Shown: in pieces, positions 46,933 to 57,320 of the stretch
How the letters are laid out: every line of letters starts with the position of its first letter
How positions within the stretch are numbered: position 1 is the stretch's first letter
NCBI RefSeq assembly: GCF_006439335.1
Contig: NZ_SAWY01000009.1
Span: 124,001-188,000 of the forward strand
Source of the DNA: Litorilituus lipolyticus
Lineage (GTDB): Bacteria > Pseudomonadota > Gammaproteobacteria > Enterobacterales > Alteromonadaceae
DNA length: 64,000 bases
Direction of reading: 5' to 3'
Translations under genes and position numbers: made by a program
The notes under the pieces: generated by a model
What the model was told of the DNA's origin: nothing
Database searches by the model: none
What the model saw: only the letters and a program-made list of their open reading frames with translations

Positions 46933-48269
46933 ATGATCGCAAAATATTAGTGGTAGAAGATGATGAAGGCTTAAGAGAAGCTCTCGTCGATACCTTGTCT
47001 TTAGCTGGATATCAATGTGCAGAAGCGAATTCAGGTGAAGAGGCCTTATTGCAATTAAAAAATCAGTTAATTGACTTAGTTGTTAGTGATGTGCAAATGG
47101 GCGGCATGTCGGGGTTATCATTATTAAAAAGTATTAAAGCCCAACAGGCTAATTTACCTGTACTGTTAATGACAGCCTATGGAACCATTGATGATGCTGT
47201 TCAGGCGATGCAAGATGGAGCCTGTAACTACATTGCAAAACCTTTCGCTCCTGAAGTGTTATTAAATATGGTGAGTCAGTATTTACCTGTACAAGCTATT
47301 AATGCTAACTCACCTGTGGTAGCTGATAAAAATAGTTTAGAGTTATTAGGATTAGCTAAAAAAGTCGCGACTACTGAAGCCTCGGTAATGATTTTGGGGC
47401 CTAGTGGCTCAGGTAAAGAAGTATTAGCACAGTTTGTTCATAATAACTCTGCACGAGCTGAGCAACCTTTTGTCGCGATAAATTGTGCAGCAATTCCTGA
47501 AAATATGCTTGAAGCAACCTTATTTGGTTATGAAAAAGGTGCATTTACAGGGGCTATTCAAGCGTGTCCAGGTAAGTTTGAGCAAGCTCAGGGAGGGACT
47601 ATCTTGCTTGATGAAATTACTGAAATGGACTTGGGCTTACAAGCCAAAATACTCAGAGTCTTGCAAGAAAGAGAAGTAGAACGGTTAGGCGGCAGAAAAA
47701 CGATTAGTCTTGATGTCAGAGTTATTGCAACGAGTAACCGAAACTTAAAGGATGCAGTTGCCGAAGGTGTGTTTAGAGAAGATCTATACTACCGCTTAAA
47801 TGTATTTCCGTTAACTTGGTTACCACTTGCTGAGCGGGTAGATGATATTATTGTACTTGCAGAGCACCTAGTGCAACGCCATTGTCAAAAAAGTGGCGAA
47901 GCTATTCCTGAATTTACTGGAGCAGCGCGTAGCAAGCTAAATGCGTATCATTGGCCGGGTAATGTTCGGGAGTTAGATAATGTTGTTCAGCGAGCATTAA
48001 TTTTACATGACAACAACGAGATTGATGCCAAAGACTTACTCATTGAAAACTTTGAAACAACGATTGTCCAAGATAAACAAAGCAATGAGAGTAGCGAGGA
48101 CAAACTAGGTAGCGAACTTAAACTACAAGAAAATCAAATTATTCTCGATACTTTACTGGCATGTCATGGCAGTAGAAAAGAAGTTGCTGAGCGTTTAGGC
48201 ATTAGTCCGCGAACTTTACGATATAAAATTGCTCGTATGAGAGAAGATGGCATTGAAATACCTGCTTAA
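46929..48269 (+). CDS. flrC: Flagellar sigma-54 response regulator FlrC/FleR
   Basis: FlrC, phosphorylated by FlrB, activates the middle sigma-54 flagellar genes. The 446-residue protein has a receiver domain (1-120, phospho-Asp54 in VVSDVQMGG), an AAA+ domain (Walker A GPSGSGKE, GAFTGA loop, about 140-370) and a C-terminal Fis-type helix-turn-helix (KEVAERLGISPRTLRYKI). The ATG overlaps the flrB stop. Confidence 0.94.
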   Translation: MNDRKILVVEDDEGLREALVDTLSLAGYQCAEANSGEEALLQLKNQLIDLVVSDVQMGGMSGLSLLKSIKAQQANLPVLLMTAYGTIDDAVQAMQDGACNYIAKPFAPEVLLNMVSQYLPVQAINANSPVVADKNSLELLGLAKKVATTEASVMILGPSGSGKEVLAQFVHNNSARAEQPFVAINCAAIPENMLEATLFGYEKGAFTGAIQACPGKFEQAQGGTILLDEITEMDLGLQAKILRVLQEREVERLGGRKTISLDVRVIATSNRNLKDAVAEGVFREDLYYRLNVFPLTWLPLAERVDDIIVLAEHLVQRHCQKSGEAIPEFTGAARSKLNAYHWPGNVRELDNVVQRALILHDNNEIDAKDLLIENFETTIVQDKQSNESSEDKLGSELKLQENQIILDTLLACHGSRKEVAERLGISPRTLRYKIARMREDGIEIPA

Positions 48270-48296
48270 TTATTAACGTTTCCTACACGAATTAGG

Positions 48297-48330
48297 ACAT
48301 ACATAGAACTATTATATGTTCTATGTATGT
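48297..48330 (+). terminator. Hairpin after flrC
   Basis: A perfect 13-bp inverted repeat ACATACATAGAAC / GTTCTATGTATGT with an 8-nt loop lies 28 bp after the flrC stop. Only two T residues follow, so termination strength is uncertain. Confidence 0.55.
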
Positions 48331-48607
48331 TTAAGTAATTGTTTAGGAATATGAAAAAATACAGCACTTGATAGCTAGCATTTATAGGGCGTATCTAACC
48401 TATATGAGTGAATAACTTACAAACCTCATGTAAATTCATACTCGCTGGTTTGCTCATCTTGTCGTGATGACCTTACTTTTTGAACGATAAAACCACCTGA
48501 TAAATACTTTTTCTTTCTTTTATTGATTTTATAACAAATTGTTAAATAAGTAATTTTCATTATTTATTGTTTTCGCCATTTTTGGTTAAAGCATGTCTCG
48601 CGTTTCT

Positions 48608-48622
48608 TGGCATTATGCTTGC
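48608..48622 (+). promoter_or_regulatory. Sigma-54 promoter for the fliE operon
   Basis: TGGCATTATGCTTGC fits the sigma-54 consensus with exact spacing. Transcription would start near 48634, about 43 nt before fliE. Confidence 0.86.
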
Positions 48623-48676
48623 AGCTCCCTCTCTTAATCGTATTAACGTGAAAAAATTGACACAGCGAGGGTTATC

Positions 48677-49030
48677 ATGGATATCAAAGGCAACTCACTT
48701 TATGCACAAATGCAGACCATGTCTTTACAAGCAATGGGGCAAAGCACCACAGCAATTAATGCTGACTCTGCATCAATAGATAGCGTTAATAAAGCTAACC
48801 CTTCAAGCAGTAATTTTGGCAATATGCTTACCGATGCACTAAAAACAGTAAACGAACTTCAACAAGAAGCTGGCGATAAGAAAGCTGCTTTTGAAATGGG
48901 TGATCGAAATGTTTCCCTAGCAGAGGTAATGATTGCTTCTTCGAAATCTGGCATTGCTCTTGATGCTACTGTACAAGTAAGAAATAAATTTGTAGAAGCC
49001 TACAAAGAAATTATGAGTATGCCTGTTTAA
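48677..49030 (+). CDS. fliE: Flagellar hook-basal body protein FliE
   Basis: FliE joins the MS ring to the rod. The 117-residue protein has the usual size, with a variable N-terminus and the conserved C-terminal part FGNMLTDALKTVNELQQEA, FEMGDRNVSLAEVMIASSK and VQVRNKFVEAYKEIMSMPV. It is the first gene of the long fliE-to-fliJ transcription unit. Confidence 0.94.
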   Translation: MDIKGNSLYAQMQTMSLQAMGQSTTAINADSASIDSVNKANPSSSNFGNMLTDALKTVNELQQEAGDKKAAFEMGDRNVSLAEVMIASSKSGIALDATVQVRNKFVEAYKEIMSMPV

Positions 49031-49083
49031 GAGTAGGCTTTCCCTTTTTGAATATGCTAAGACAAATTTAGCGGAGAAGTAAC

Positions 49084-50820
49084 GTGTCAGATACCAATGC
49101 AATGATAAGCTCAGATAGCAGTTCAGACTTGCTTGCCAATGAAGGTGATGGTTCTGTTGAAGAGCAAAAGTCAGGCTTTTCAGCAACCTTAGGAAATGTA
49201 GATGTTTTAAGACAAATAACCTTAGTTGTTGCTTTAAGTATTTGTTTGGCTATAGCGATTTTTGTCATTATTTTAGCCAATGAGCCTGAATATCGTGTTT
49301 TATCAAAACTGCCGACAGAGCAATTGATTAAAACTATGGATCATTTAGATGCCAGCAATGTTGAATACCGTCAAGAAAACAACACTATTTCAGTGCCTGC
49401 TGATGAGTACCAAAATATAAAGCTATTACTTGCTCGTGAAGGTTTATCCAATGAGCCAGTAGAAAGTGATGAAATTTTAATGAAAGACATGGGCTTTGGT
49501 GTTAGTCAGCGATTAGAAAGAGAGCGTTTAAAGTATGGCAGAGAACAACAACTAGCTAAAACAATTGAGCAATTGCAAAGTATTGCAAAAGCAAAAGTTT
49601 TATTAGCGATCCCACGTGACAATATTTTTGCAAGACGCGAGAAAAACCCATCCGCCACAGTCGTGCTAACCATGCAGCGTGGCCGAATACTCTCAGAAGA
49701 GGAAGTTGATTCTGTTGTTGATATTGTTGCCTCTGCAGTACAAGGATTAAGTCCTAACAGAGTAACTGTAACAGATCAAAATGGTCGCTTATTAAATTCA
49801 GGTTCACAAGATTCAATTTCATCTCGTTCACGCAAAGAATTTGAAATTGAGCAAAAAAGAGAGCAAGAGTATTTAGACAAAATTGATAGTATTTTGATCC
49901 CCGTTGTTGGTTTAGGTAACTATACGGCTCAAGTTGATGTGACCATGGACTTTACCAATGTTGAAGAAACACAGCGTCGTTATAATTCCGATTTACCCGC
50001 ACTTCGTAGCGAAATGAAAGTGGAAAATAGTACAGTAGGTGGCGACATTGGTGGTATTGCCGGGGCATTAACCAATCAGCCACCGTTAGAGTCAGCTATT
50101 CCTGAAAATGCCTTAGGCGGTCAGAAAAAAGCTATGCCAAGTCGCAAACATAGTGAATCAACGAAAAACTATGAGCTAGATGAAGCAATAAGCCATACAA
50201 AGCAACAAGCGGGTATTGTTAGAAGAGTCAGCGTTTCAGTTGCCCTTGATTACATAAATGAAGCAAATCCTGCTCCTGAAGGAGATGCAGAAGGCGTTGC
50301 AGCTGCTCCAGTTATCGCACCACGTTCTGTTGCTGAAATTGCGAGTATACGTCGCTTATTACAAGGCAGTATTGGTTTTGATTTACAGCGCGGTGATATT
50401 TTAGAAGTGGTGACTATCCCATTTAATCGACCTGATGTTATTGGTCAAGTCGAATTACCTATGTGGCAACAGCCATGGTTCTTAAAATACTTTAAATTGG
50501 CACTGGGTGCTTTAGTGATTATTGTTTTGATTGTTGCTGTTGTTCGTCCAATGTTGAAACGCTTAATTTATCCAGACCAAACACCTGCAGATTATGGTGA
50601 TAAGTCACTAGATAGTCATATTGACTTAGGTGATGAGACTATGGATATGTTAACGTCTGATTTTGATGCTGGCGCTGTGGGCTTTGCACCAGATGGCAGT
50701 TTACAATTACCAGATCTTCATCGAGATGAAGATGTATTAAAAGCGGTTCGAGCACTAGTGGCAAACGAACCAGAATTATCATCGCAAGTAGTGAAAAGTT
50801 GGTTGAACGAAGATGAGTGA
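49084..50820 (+). CDS. fliF: Flagellar MS-ring protein FliF
   Basis: FliF builds the MS ring in the inner membrane. The 578-residue protein has an N-terminal membrane segment (ITLVVALSICLAIAIFVII, about 41-59), the ring-building motifs (VLSKLPTEQLIKTMDHLDA and ARVLLAIP-like KAKVLLAIPRDNIF) and a second membrane segment (LALGALVIIVLIVAVV, near 470). The C-terminal FliG-binding tail follows. The start is GTG with GGAGA upstream. It overlaps fliG by 8 bp. Confidence 0.95.
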   Translation: MSDTNAMISSDSSSDLLANEGDGSVEEQKSGFSATLGNVDVLRQITLVVALSICLAIAIFVIILANEPEYRVLSKLPTEQLIKTMDHLDASNVEYRQENNTISVPADEYQNIKLLLAREGLSNEPVESDEILMKDMGFGVSQRLERERLKYGREQQLAKTIEQLQSIAKAKVLLAIPRDNIFARREKNPSATVVLTMQRGRILSEEEVDSVVDIVASAVQGLSPNRVTVTDQNGRLLNSGSQDSISSRSRKEFEIEQKREQEYLDKIDSILIPVVGLGNYTAQVDVTMDFTNVEETQRRYNSDLPALRSEMKVENSTVGGDIGGIAGALTNQPPLESAIPENALGGQKKAMPSRKHSESTKNYELDEAISHTKQQAGIVRRVSVSVALDYINEANPAPEGDAEGVAAAPVIAPRSVAEIASIRRLLQGSIGFDLQRGDILEVVTIPFNRPDVIGQVELPMWQQPWFLKYFKLALGALVIIVLIVAVVRPMLKRLIYPDQTPADYGDKSLDSHIDLGDETMDMLTSDFDAGAVGFAPDGSLQLPDLHRDEDVLKAVRALVANEPELSSQVVKSWLNEDE

Positions 50821-51871
50821 TGAAACCCAAGAAATCGGTGAATTAGCCGCTGCGCCAACAGGTTTTGATGTTGACAAACTTGAAGGTGCGGAAAAAGCAG
50901 CCATTTTATTATTAAGTTTATCGGAAGAAGATGCCGCGCAAATTTTAAAACACTTAGAGCCGAAACAGGTTCAACAAGTGGGTACTGTGATGGCTGCAAT
51001 GGAAGATTTTACTCAAGAAAAAATCACTGCTGTTCATAAATTATTTATTAATGAAATTCAAAACTTCTCTACTATTGGTTTCCAAAGTGAAGAATTTGTG
51101 AGAAAAGCGTTAACTGCCGCGTTAGGTGAAGACAAAGCTGGTAATTTAATCGATCAAATTGTGATGGGTGGTGGCGCTAAAGGTTTAGATTCATTGAAAT
51201 GGATGGATTCTAAGCAAGTAGCCAATATCATTCGGAATGAGCATCCTCAGATCCAAACCATTGTTTTGTCTTATTTAGAACCAGAACAATCAGCAGAGAT
51301 TATTGGCCAGTTTACAGAAAAAGTGCGTTTAGATTTAATGATGCGTATTGCTAATTTAGAAGAAGTTCAACCAGCGGCACTGCAAGAGTTAAATGAGATT
51401 ATGGAGAAACAATTTGCAGGCCAAGCGGGTGCACAAGCAGCGAAGATGGGTGGATTAAAAGCTGCTGCAGATATCATGAACTACTTAGATACTAATGTTG
51501 AAGGTATGTTGATGGATTCAATTCGTGAAAATGACGAAGAAATGAGTCAACAAATTCAAGACTTAATGTTTGTCTTTGAGAATCTTGCCGATGTGGATGA
51601 TCGTGGTATGCAAGCCATTTTACGAGAAGTTCAGCAAGAAGCGCTTATGAAAGCCATTAAAGGTACTGATGAAGCATTGAAAGAGAAAATCTTAAGTAAT
51701 ATGTCTAAACGTGCTGCTGAAATGTTAGCTGATGATCTTGAAGCAATGGGGCCAGTTCGTATAAGTGAAGTTGAAGCGGCCCAAAAAGAAATTCTTTCAG
51801 TTGCTCGTCGTTTATCTGATGCTGGTGAAATTATGCTTGGTGGCGGTGGTGGTGGTGATGAGTTCTTATAA
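50813..51871 (+). CDS. fliG: Flagellar motor switch protein FliG
   Basis: FliG is the torque-generating switch component that contacts the stator. The 352-residue protein shows LEGAEKAAILLLSLSEEDAAQ at the N-terminus, the EHPQ motif (NEHPQIQTIVLSYL) in the middle domain and the C-terminal charged torque helix region (RGMQAILREV, LSNMSKRAAEM). It is translationally coupled to fliF. Confidence 0.96.
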   Translation: MSDETQEIGELAAAPTGFDVDKLEGAEKAAILLLSLSEEDAAQILKHLEPKQVQQVGTVMAAMEDFTQEKITAVHKLFINEIQNFSTIGFQSEEFVRKALTAALGEDKAGNLIDQIVMGGGAKGLDSLKWMDSKQVANIIRNEHPQIQTIVLSYLEPEQSAEIIGQFTEKVRLDLMMRIANLEEVQPAALQELNEIMEKQFAGQAGAQAAKMGGLKAAADIMNYLDTNVEGMLMDSIRENDEEMSQQIQDLMFVFENLADVDDRGMQAILREVQQEALMKAIKGTDEALKEKILSNMSKRAAEMLADDLEAMGPVRISEVEAAQKEILSVARRLSDAGEIMLGGGGGGDEFL

Positions 51872-51924
51872 GAACTTATCCCGTAAGTGATTCAAAAAAC
51901 TAAAGTGGTTTAAAGGTTGTAATA

Positions 51925-52719
51925 ATGACTGAATACGGTGCTCCACCAGTTAAAATTATTAAAGCAAAGCAACAAGAGGATCTTGATGTTTGGAATTTAC
52001 CTAATGTTCAAGACAAAGATGCTGAGATAAATGACGAAAAAACTAATGCGTTGGGTAAAAGATCGAGCTGGCGATATGAGCCGCCCGAGGAAGTTGCTCC
52101 TGAGCCAGAGCCGTTAACAGCAAAAGAAATTGAAGAGATACGTCAAGCTGCCCACGATGAAGGCTTTAATCAAGGTAAAGAAGAAGGATTTAGCCAAGGT
52201 TATGAAGAAGGAAAAGCGCAAGGTTTAGAAGACGGTAAGGCTAAAGGCATAGAAGAAGGTAATGCCTTAGGTTTAGAGCAAGGAAAGGAAACCATTAGTG
52301 AGCAATCTTTGGTATGGCAACAGCTAATTTCACAGCTCCATGAGCCTTTAAATAGCGTTGAAAAAAATGTTGAAGAACAGCTATTAACACTCGTTGTGCA
52401 GTTAACTGAAGCGGTTGTTCTGCAGGAAGCAAAAACCAACCCTGATATTTTAACAGCCGCGATATCACAAGGAATTAAAAGTCTACCTAGCCAAGACGTA
52501 CAAACTCAAATTTATTTAAACCCTGATGACATTAAGCTTGTAGAGGAAGAGTTTGGCGAAACATATATTAGTGAGCAGGGCTGGCGATTACTGCCTGCAC
52601 CGCAGTTTACTCAAGGCAGTTGTCAAATTGAAAACAGCACTTCTAATATTGATCTTCAAATGAAGTCTCGTTTAAAGCAGGTGTTGGAATCGTTCTTGCA
52701 AGATGCTTTACATCAATAA
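51925..52719 (+). CDS. fliH: Flagellar export ATPase regulator FliH
   Basis: FliH binds and controls the FliI ATPase. The 264-residue protein contains a GxxxG-type repeat stretch (about 74-125; units such as GFNQGKEEG, GFSQGYEEG and GKAQGLEDG) that forms the long FliH helix. The C-terminal FliI-binding domain follows (IYLNPDDIKLVEEEFG, LPAPQFTQGSCQIENS). It lies between fliG and fliI. Confidence 0.92.
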   Translation: MTEYGAPPVKIIKAKQQEDLDVWNLPNVQDKDAEINDEKTNALGKRSSWRYEPPEEVAPEPEPLTAKEIEEIRQAAHDEGFNQGKEEGFSQGYEEGKAQGLEDGKAKGIEEGNALGLEQGKETISEQSLVWQQLISQLHEPLNSVEKNVEEQLLTLVVQLTEAVVLQEAKTNPDILTAAISQGIKSLPSQDVQTQIYLNPDDIKLVEEEFGETYISEQGWRLLPAPQFTQGSCQIENSTSNIDLQMKSRLKQVLESFLQDALHQ

Positions 52720-52768
52720 ATAGCGATATAAATTATTAGTTTATTCGCTTTTACTTTCTTATAGGTAT

Positions 52769-54145
52769 GTGTCTTCTATGGTGGATAGTCTTCGTCTTAC
52801 TGAGCGATTAAAGCAAAGTCAAAAATTTGTCCATGACTTTAAACAACCTGTTGCTGGCCGACTTGTCAGGGTTGTTGGCTTAACACTTGAAGCCGTTGGT
52901 GTAAAAGCTCCTGTTGGAAGCCAATGTCTTGTTGAAACTGCGCAAGGGGATTTACTCGCTGAGGTTGTGGGATTTGCTCAAGAAATAACTTACTTAATGC
53001 CTGAAGAAAGTTTAAAAGGTGTTTTACCCGGTGCCAGAGTTCTCCCTATAGGTACTAAGCTGCAGTTACCTTTATCAATGTCGTTATTAGGTCGGGTTAT
53101 TGACGGTGTAGGAAAGCCACTTGATGGCCAAGGGCCTATACCGATTAATAATGACTATGTTCACGACAGTAAGCCTATTAATCCGCTATCTAGAAGAGCC
53201 ATTACTCAGCCGCTTGATGTTGGAGTGCGTTCTATCAATAGCTTTAATACCGTTGGCCAAGGGCAGCGTATGGGCTTGTTTGCTGGCTCGGGTGTAGGTA
53301 AAAGTGTGTTATTAGGCATGATGACACGAGGAACAACGGCTGATGTTGTTGTGGTTGGTCTTGTTGGTGAACGTGGTCGAGAAGTAAAAGAATTTATAGA
53401 AGAGATTTTAGGTGAAGAGGGCCGTAAACGTTCAGTAGTGGTTGCAGCTCCAGCAGACAATTCACCGCTAATGCGATTGAAAGGATGTGAAACTGCAGTA
53501 CAAATTAGTGAATATTTTCGTGATCAAGGTTTAAATGTTTTATTGCTGCTTGATTCGCTAACTCGATATGCTCAAGCACAACGTGAAATTGCATTAGCGG
53601 TAGGTGAGCCGCCAGCAACGAAAGGTTATCCACCTTCAGTCTTTTCAAAACTACCTCAATTGGTAGAACGAGCGGGTAACGGTGGTGATGGACAGGGCTC
53701 AATAACTGCATTTTATACGGTGTTAACTGAAGGTGATGATTTGCAAGATCCAATAGCCGATGCTGCAAGAGCTATACTAGATGGTCATATTGTTTTATCG
53801 AGAGATTTAGCTGATTCTGGTCATTATCCAGCAGTTGATATAGAAAGCTCTATTTCTCGGGTAATGCCTATGGTTACCAGCGAAGAACACCAAGAGTTAG
53901 CAAGACAGCTCAAGCAAATTTACGCTTTATATCAAGAGAATAAGGACTTAATAGCAATAGGTGCATACACCAAAGGAAATGATCCAAGAATAGATCAGTC
54001 TATTAACGTTGTTCCTGTGATTAACTTCTTCTTACAACAAAAAATTAATGAAGTTATTCCTTATGAACAAAGTTTAGAGCAACTCCAAGAGATTATTGCC
54101 GCAGCACATGCGCATAACCAGAATCAGAATCCAGCACAGGGTTGA
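52769..54145 (+). CDS. fliI: Flagellum-specific export ATPase FliI
   Basis: FliI is the ATPase of the flagellar type III export apparatus. The 458-residue protein has Walker A AGSGVGKS (about 172-179), Walker [21 protein letters not shown], and [16 protein letters not shown]. The GTG at 52769 and the ATG at 52778 are both possible starts; neither is ideally spaced from the AGG at 52763-52765. Confidence 0.95.
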   Translation: MSSMVDSLRLTERLKQSQKFVHDFKQPVAGRLVRVVGLTLEAVGVKAPVGSQCLVETAQGDLLAEVVGFAQEITYLMPEESLKGVLPGARVLPIGTKLQLPLSMSLLGRVIDGVGKPLDGQGPIPINNDYVHDSKPINPLSRRAITQPLDVGVRSINSFNTVGQGQRMGLFAGSGVGKSVLLGMMTRGTTADVVVVGLVGERGREVKEFIEEILGEEGRKRSVVVAAPADNSPLMRLKGCETAVQISEYFRDQGLNVLLLLDSLTRYAQAQREIALAVGEPPATKGYPPSVFSKLPQLVERAGNGGDGQGSITAFYTVLTEGDDLQDPIADAARAILDGHIVLSRDLADSGHYPAVDIESSISRVMPMVTSEEHQELARQLKQIYALYQENKDLIAIGAYTKGNDPRIDQSINVVPVINFFLQQKINEVIPYEQSLEQLQEIIAAAHAHNQNQNPAQG

Positions 54146-54176
54146 TTTTCTCACTAATTGATAAGAGATAAGCATC

Positions 54177-54620
54177 ATGGCGAAAAACCAATTAGAAACC
54201 TTATTAAAGTTTGAGAAAGATAAAGAGCGAGCGTGTATTGAGCAGTTACAGCAAGCTGAAAATGAATATCAGCAAAATGTCTCTCGTTTACAAGGGGTTG
54301 CTGATTACCGCCTTGAATATATGAGACGTCTAAGTCAAAGAGCTGAGCAAGGGTTAGATAGCTCAACGTACAGTCATTATCATGCATTTATTGCTAAGTT
54401 AGATAATGCTTCTGAACAAGTAGAAATTGCGATGAAACAGGCACAAGCGCTTGTTGTACAATGTAAAGCAGTTTGGTTAAAGCAACGTCAAAAAGTTCAA
54501 GCCGTAGAGTCATTACAAGATAAAAGAAATGCAAAATTAATGATAATAGCGAATAAGAAAGAGCAAGCTATGTTTGATGAGATTGCGACACAACAATTTA
54601 TCCGCAGAAAAACAAGTTAA
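54177..54620 (+). CDS. fliJ: Flagellar export chaperone FliJ
   Basis: FliJ is a small coiled-coil protein that works with FliI and FlhA in export. The 147-residue product is nearly all helix, rich in Gln, Glu and Lys, with the FliJ pattern RLQGVADYRLEYMRRL (about 37-52). It lies directly after fliI. Confidence 0.9.
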   Translation: MAKNQLETLLKFEKDKERACIEQLQQAENEYQQNVSRLQGVADYRLEYMRRLSQRAEQGLDSSTYSHYHAFIAKLDNASEQVEIAMKQAQALVVQCKAVWLKQRQKVQAVESLQDKRNAKLMIIANKKEQAMFDEIATQQFIRRKTS

Positions 54621-54674
54621 CTTCAACAAAGGAAAATCGCTTCTTAATAAAGTAAATACTAAATTTAACTTAGG

Positions 54675-54689
54675 TGGAATGAATATTGC
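54675..54689 (+). promoter_or_regulatory. Sigma-54 promoter for the fliK operon
   Basis: TGGAATGAATATTGC has exact GG-N10-GC spacing and a TTGC -12 box but a weaker -24 box. The leader to fliK would be about 152 nt. It would let fliK and the genes behind it be transcribed apart from fliE-fliJ. Confidence 0.65.
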
Positions 54690-54852
54690 TTTTAATTAAG
54701 ATAAGAATATTTATTGTTAAGTTAAATGAAAAATTTAAGCTTAGTTTAGAGCGATATCACCAATAACATGTGTGGTTTATTGTCAATTTCTTACTAAGTT
54801 ATTTTATCGAATAGCGCGTTTTTGTGTCTCATTTATTAAAGGCTAGGTTTTT

Positions 54853-57204
54853 ATGCAACAAGTAAGTGCTTCATCTATTTTATTGTCACAAGATACTGAT
54901 ATAAATAGTAAAGATATATCTAACCAGGCCACTTCTTCAGAAAAAGGAAGTGACTTTTCTAGTTTTGTTGAACAGCATATGGACAAAAAAGGCAATAAGC
55001 AAAGTCAACATGGCATGACGGAAAGTACGCGCAAAGCAGAGCAAAACTCTCAAGCGGCAAAGAATGAATCAAAAGTAACTAACAGTGGCAATAATGATCA
55101 TTCAAAAATTTCAGCTGATGAAGAAAAATCGTCAACTCACGATGCATCTAAAGAAAAAGAAACCTTGTTGAATCAAAGTAATGAAGAGCAATCAAACGAG
55201 AGTGAAACCGCTGAACTTGCTCAAGACGTTGCAGAAAATGCTGAAGCTGAACCACACAGTGAGTCACTAAAAAAATCAGAGCAGTTGATAACCTTACTTT
55301 ATAATGCAGACAACACGCTGAAAAAGCAGGGACAGAGTAATCCTAAGTTTGACGAGGGTAAGGCTGATACAAAACTATCAAATGATGTATTAGCATTAGA
55401 TAGCTCCTCAGATCAGAATGGTGAATCTGAAAATCATAGTTTAAAAGCGTTTGTTGAGGGGGTAAAAGGTGAAGCACAATCATCTCCAACCAAAGCACAG
55501 TTACCTCAAAACAGAACTATTGAACAGCTTGAGCAGAATGCGGCAAAGAATGTTGAAGGAAAATCGATAACTAATAATGGCGCGGATGCAAAACAAAAGC
55601 TTGAGCAAGCTCCTTTAAACCCTATTTTAAAAGATGCTGCTTTACATCAAAAACAAGCTGAAGCAGTAGCTGATTATCTTGATATAGAAGAAACAGCCGA
55701 TACTGCTACTCAAAATAAAGTTTCAAAAGTTAATATTAGTTCGTCTGATAATGTCTTGCCTACTAAGGTTATCGTGAAAAATGCAGAGAAAAGTATTGTA
55801 GAAACAATAGATTCAGAGCAAGGCATTGCAAGGGGAGTGAGTTCAGAGCAAAGCGTTATTAATGCGAAAGGTATGGGAGTAGGGGCTAGTAGCAAACAAC
55901 TTGCTAGTGATGAACGCTTAATCCTTTCAGCAGCTCAACTTGCTAGTTTAAAGTCAAATGAGAAAAATGAACATACGGGCTTACCTAAGTCACATGATGA
56001 AATAACTTTAATAAAAGCACAAAATGCTACTCAGTCATCAGGTATTGTTTTACCAGAAGCTGCAAAAGTCGCTGCTATTGGTAATAGAACAGATGATCAG
56101 CAGCAATTAGCGGCAACATTAGCTAACTTATCTCCACACGATAAAAAGGTTCATAAATACGTAGGTACACCTTCTTCATTTGATGAGAGTAACTTAGTCA
56201 AAGTGCAAAATATCAGTCAGTCATCCGGTGCTATTTTACCGGAAGCTGCAAAAGTTGCTGCTATTGGCAATATAACAGATGATCAGCAGCAATTAGCGGC
56301 AACATTAGCTAACTTATCTCCGCACGATGATGACTCAGTTGGTTTGTCGACTAATGAGTCCAATAACAAGTCAGTTACAGGTAAAGAAGCGCAACCTCAA
56401 AGTTTGTTTAATAATACCGTTAAACAAATAAAGTCTGAGTCTCAAAAAGTTGTCCAATCTACCATAGCAGATGAAGTAATATCTTCCAATAAGGAGAAAA
56501 TGGCTATGGAAGAGGTTGTAGGGCAATTGGCAAGTGATGAGCTAGTTAATGGAAAAGTTACCCCATCTATTGATAATACGACAAAAAATATAACCAATAA
56601 AAATGAAGTAAACCCTGCAACACTTGCTTCTTATAATAGAAATACAATAGCCTCTAGCAGTTCAACCCTAGAAAATTATAATAATTTTGTCGCGCAACAA
56701 GCGAGTGAAGTACTTAATCATAATGTTGCTTCTGATACTGCGCAGATTCAAAAATCTAACGTTCAACTCCATCAAGAGACTATTTCTATCTTTAGGAAAG
56801 ATTTTGCAGATGCAGTTAAAGACAAAGTGATGCTAGTGATTTCACAAAAACTTCAACAGTTTGATATTTCGTTAGATCCACCAGAGTTCGGCAATATGCA
56901 AGTACGTGTTAATTTGCAAGGAGAGCAGGCTGCCGTTAATTTTATCGTGCAAAATCAGCAGGCAAAAGACGCCTTAGAACAAAATATGCACAAGCTTAAA
57001 GATATGCTAGCTGAACAAGGCGTTGATGTTGGTGGCGCGAATGTAGAACAACAAAGTAAGCAAGACGGTGAAACTGAGCAAGGGCAATTAAGTCATCAAG
57101 CTCAAAATGGCTTTGCAACTCAAGATGCTGATGATGCTGTGGAGCATATATTATCACCTAATTTGGTTGATTCTTCAGCAATGAGTGTTGATTATTACGC
57201 ATAA
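54853..57204 (+). CDS. fliK: Flagellar hook-length control protein FliK
   Basis: FliK measures hook length and switches export specificity. The 783-residue protein is large for the family. Residues 1 to about 640 are a hydrophilic, Ser/Asn/Gln/Glu-rich ruler region. The conserved C-terminal switch domain is seen in LQQFDISLDPPEFGNMQVRV (about 669-688). An internal tandem duplication of 62 residues lies at 56020-56329. The position between fliJ and fliL confirms the call. Confidence 0.92.
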   Translation: MQQVSASSILLSQDTDINSKDISNQATSSEKGSDFSSFVEQHMDKKGNKQSQHGMTESTRKAEQNSQAAKNESKVTNSGNNDHSKISADEEKSSTHDASKEKETLLNQSNEEQSNESETAELAQDVAENAEAEPHSESLKKSEQLITLLYNADNTLKKQGQSNPKFDEGKADTKLSNDVLALDSSSDQNGESENHSLKAFVEGVKGEAQSSPTKAQLPQNRTIEQLEQNAAKNVEGKSITNNGADAKQKLEQAPLNPILKDAALHQKQAEAVADYLDIEETADTATQNKVSKVNISSSDNVLPTKVIVKNAEKSIVETIDSEQGIARGVSSEQSVINAKGMGVGASSKQLASDERLILSAAQLASLKSNEKNEHTGLPKSHDEITLIKAQNATQSSGIVLPEAAKVAAIGNRTDDQQQLAATLANLSPHDKKVHKYVGTPSSFDESNLVKVQNISQSSGAILPEAAKVAAIGNITDDQQQLAATLANLSPHDDDSVGLSTNESNNKSVTGKEAQPQSLFNNTVKQIKSESQKVVQSTIADEVISSNKEKMAMEEVVGQLASDELVNGKVTPSIDNTTKNITNKNEVNPATLASYNRNTIASSSSTLENYNNFVAQQASEVLNHNVASDTAQIQKSNVQLHQETISIFRKDFADAVKDKVMLVISQKLQQFDISLDPPEFGNMQVRVNLQGEQAAVNFIVQNQQAKDALEQNMHKLKDMLAEQGVDVGGANVEQQSKQDGETEQGQLSHQAQNGFATQDADDAVEHILSPNLVDSSAMSVDYYA
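56020..56329 (+). repeat. 186-bp tandem duplication inside fliK
   Basis: Sequence around 56020-56143 is repeated with few changes at 56206-56329, an offset of 186 bp (62 codons). Both copies encode LPEAAKVAAIGN and TDDQQQLAATLANLSPHD. The frame is kept, so the ruler region has been lengthened by one unit. Confidence 0.9.
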
Positions 57205-57320
57205 TCACTTTAAATGTGATTAACTTTTGCAAAAGCCATTGGCTAGAGGGCTTTTCGAGGATATATTATCAGTAATAATGACTTAGCAGTATAGCGAAGA
57301 GAATTTAAAAAGGGTTTGTA

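Larger units (their letters stand above)
48270..48676. other. 407-bp spacer flrC-fliE
   Basis: It holds the hairpin at 48297-48330 and the sigma-54 promoter at 48608-48622. A 70-codon open frame at 48567-48779 overlaps that promoter and fliE and is not credible. The stretch 48331-48600 is AT-rich with no recognised gene; activator sites for FlrC could lie there. Confidence 0.6.

Noticed and set aside
48567-48779. 70-codon open frame overlapping the start of fliE
   Set aside because: It covers the sigma-54 promoter and runs into fliE in another frame; fliE has clear family sequence.
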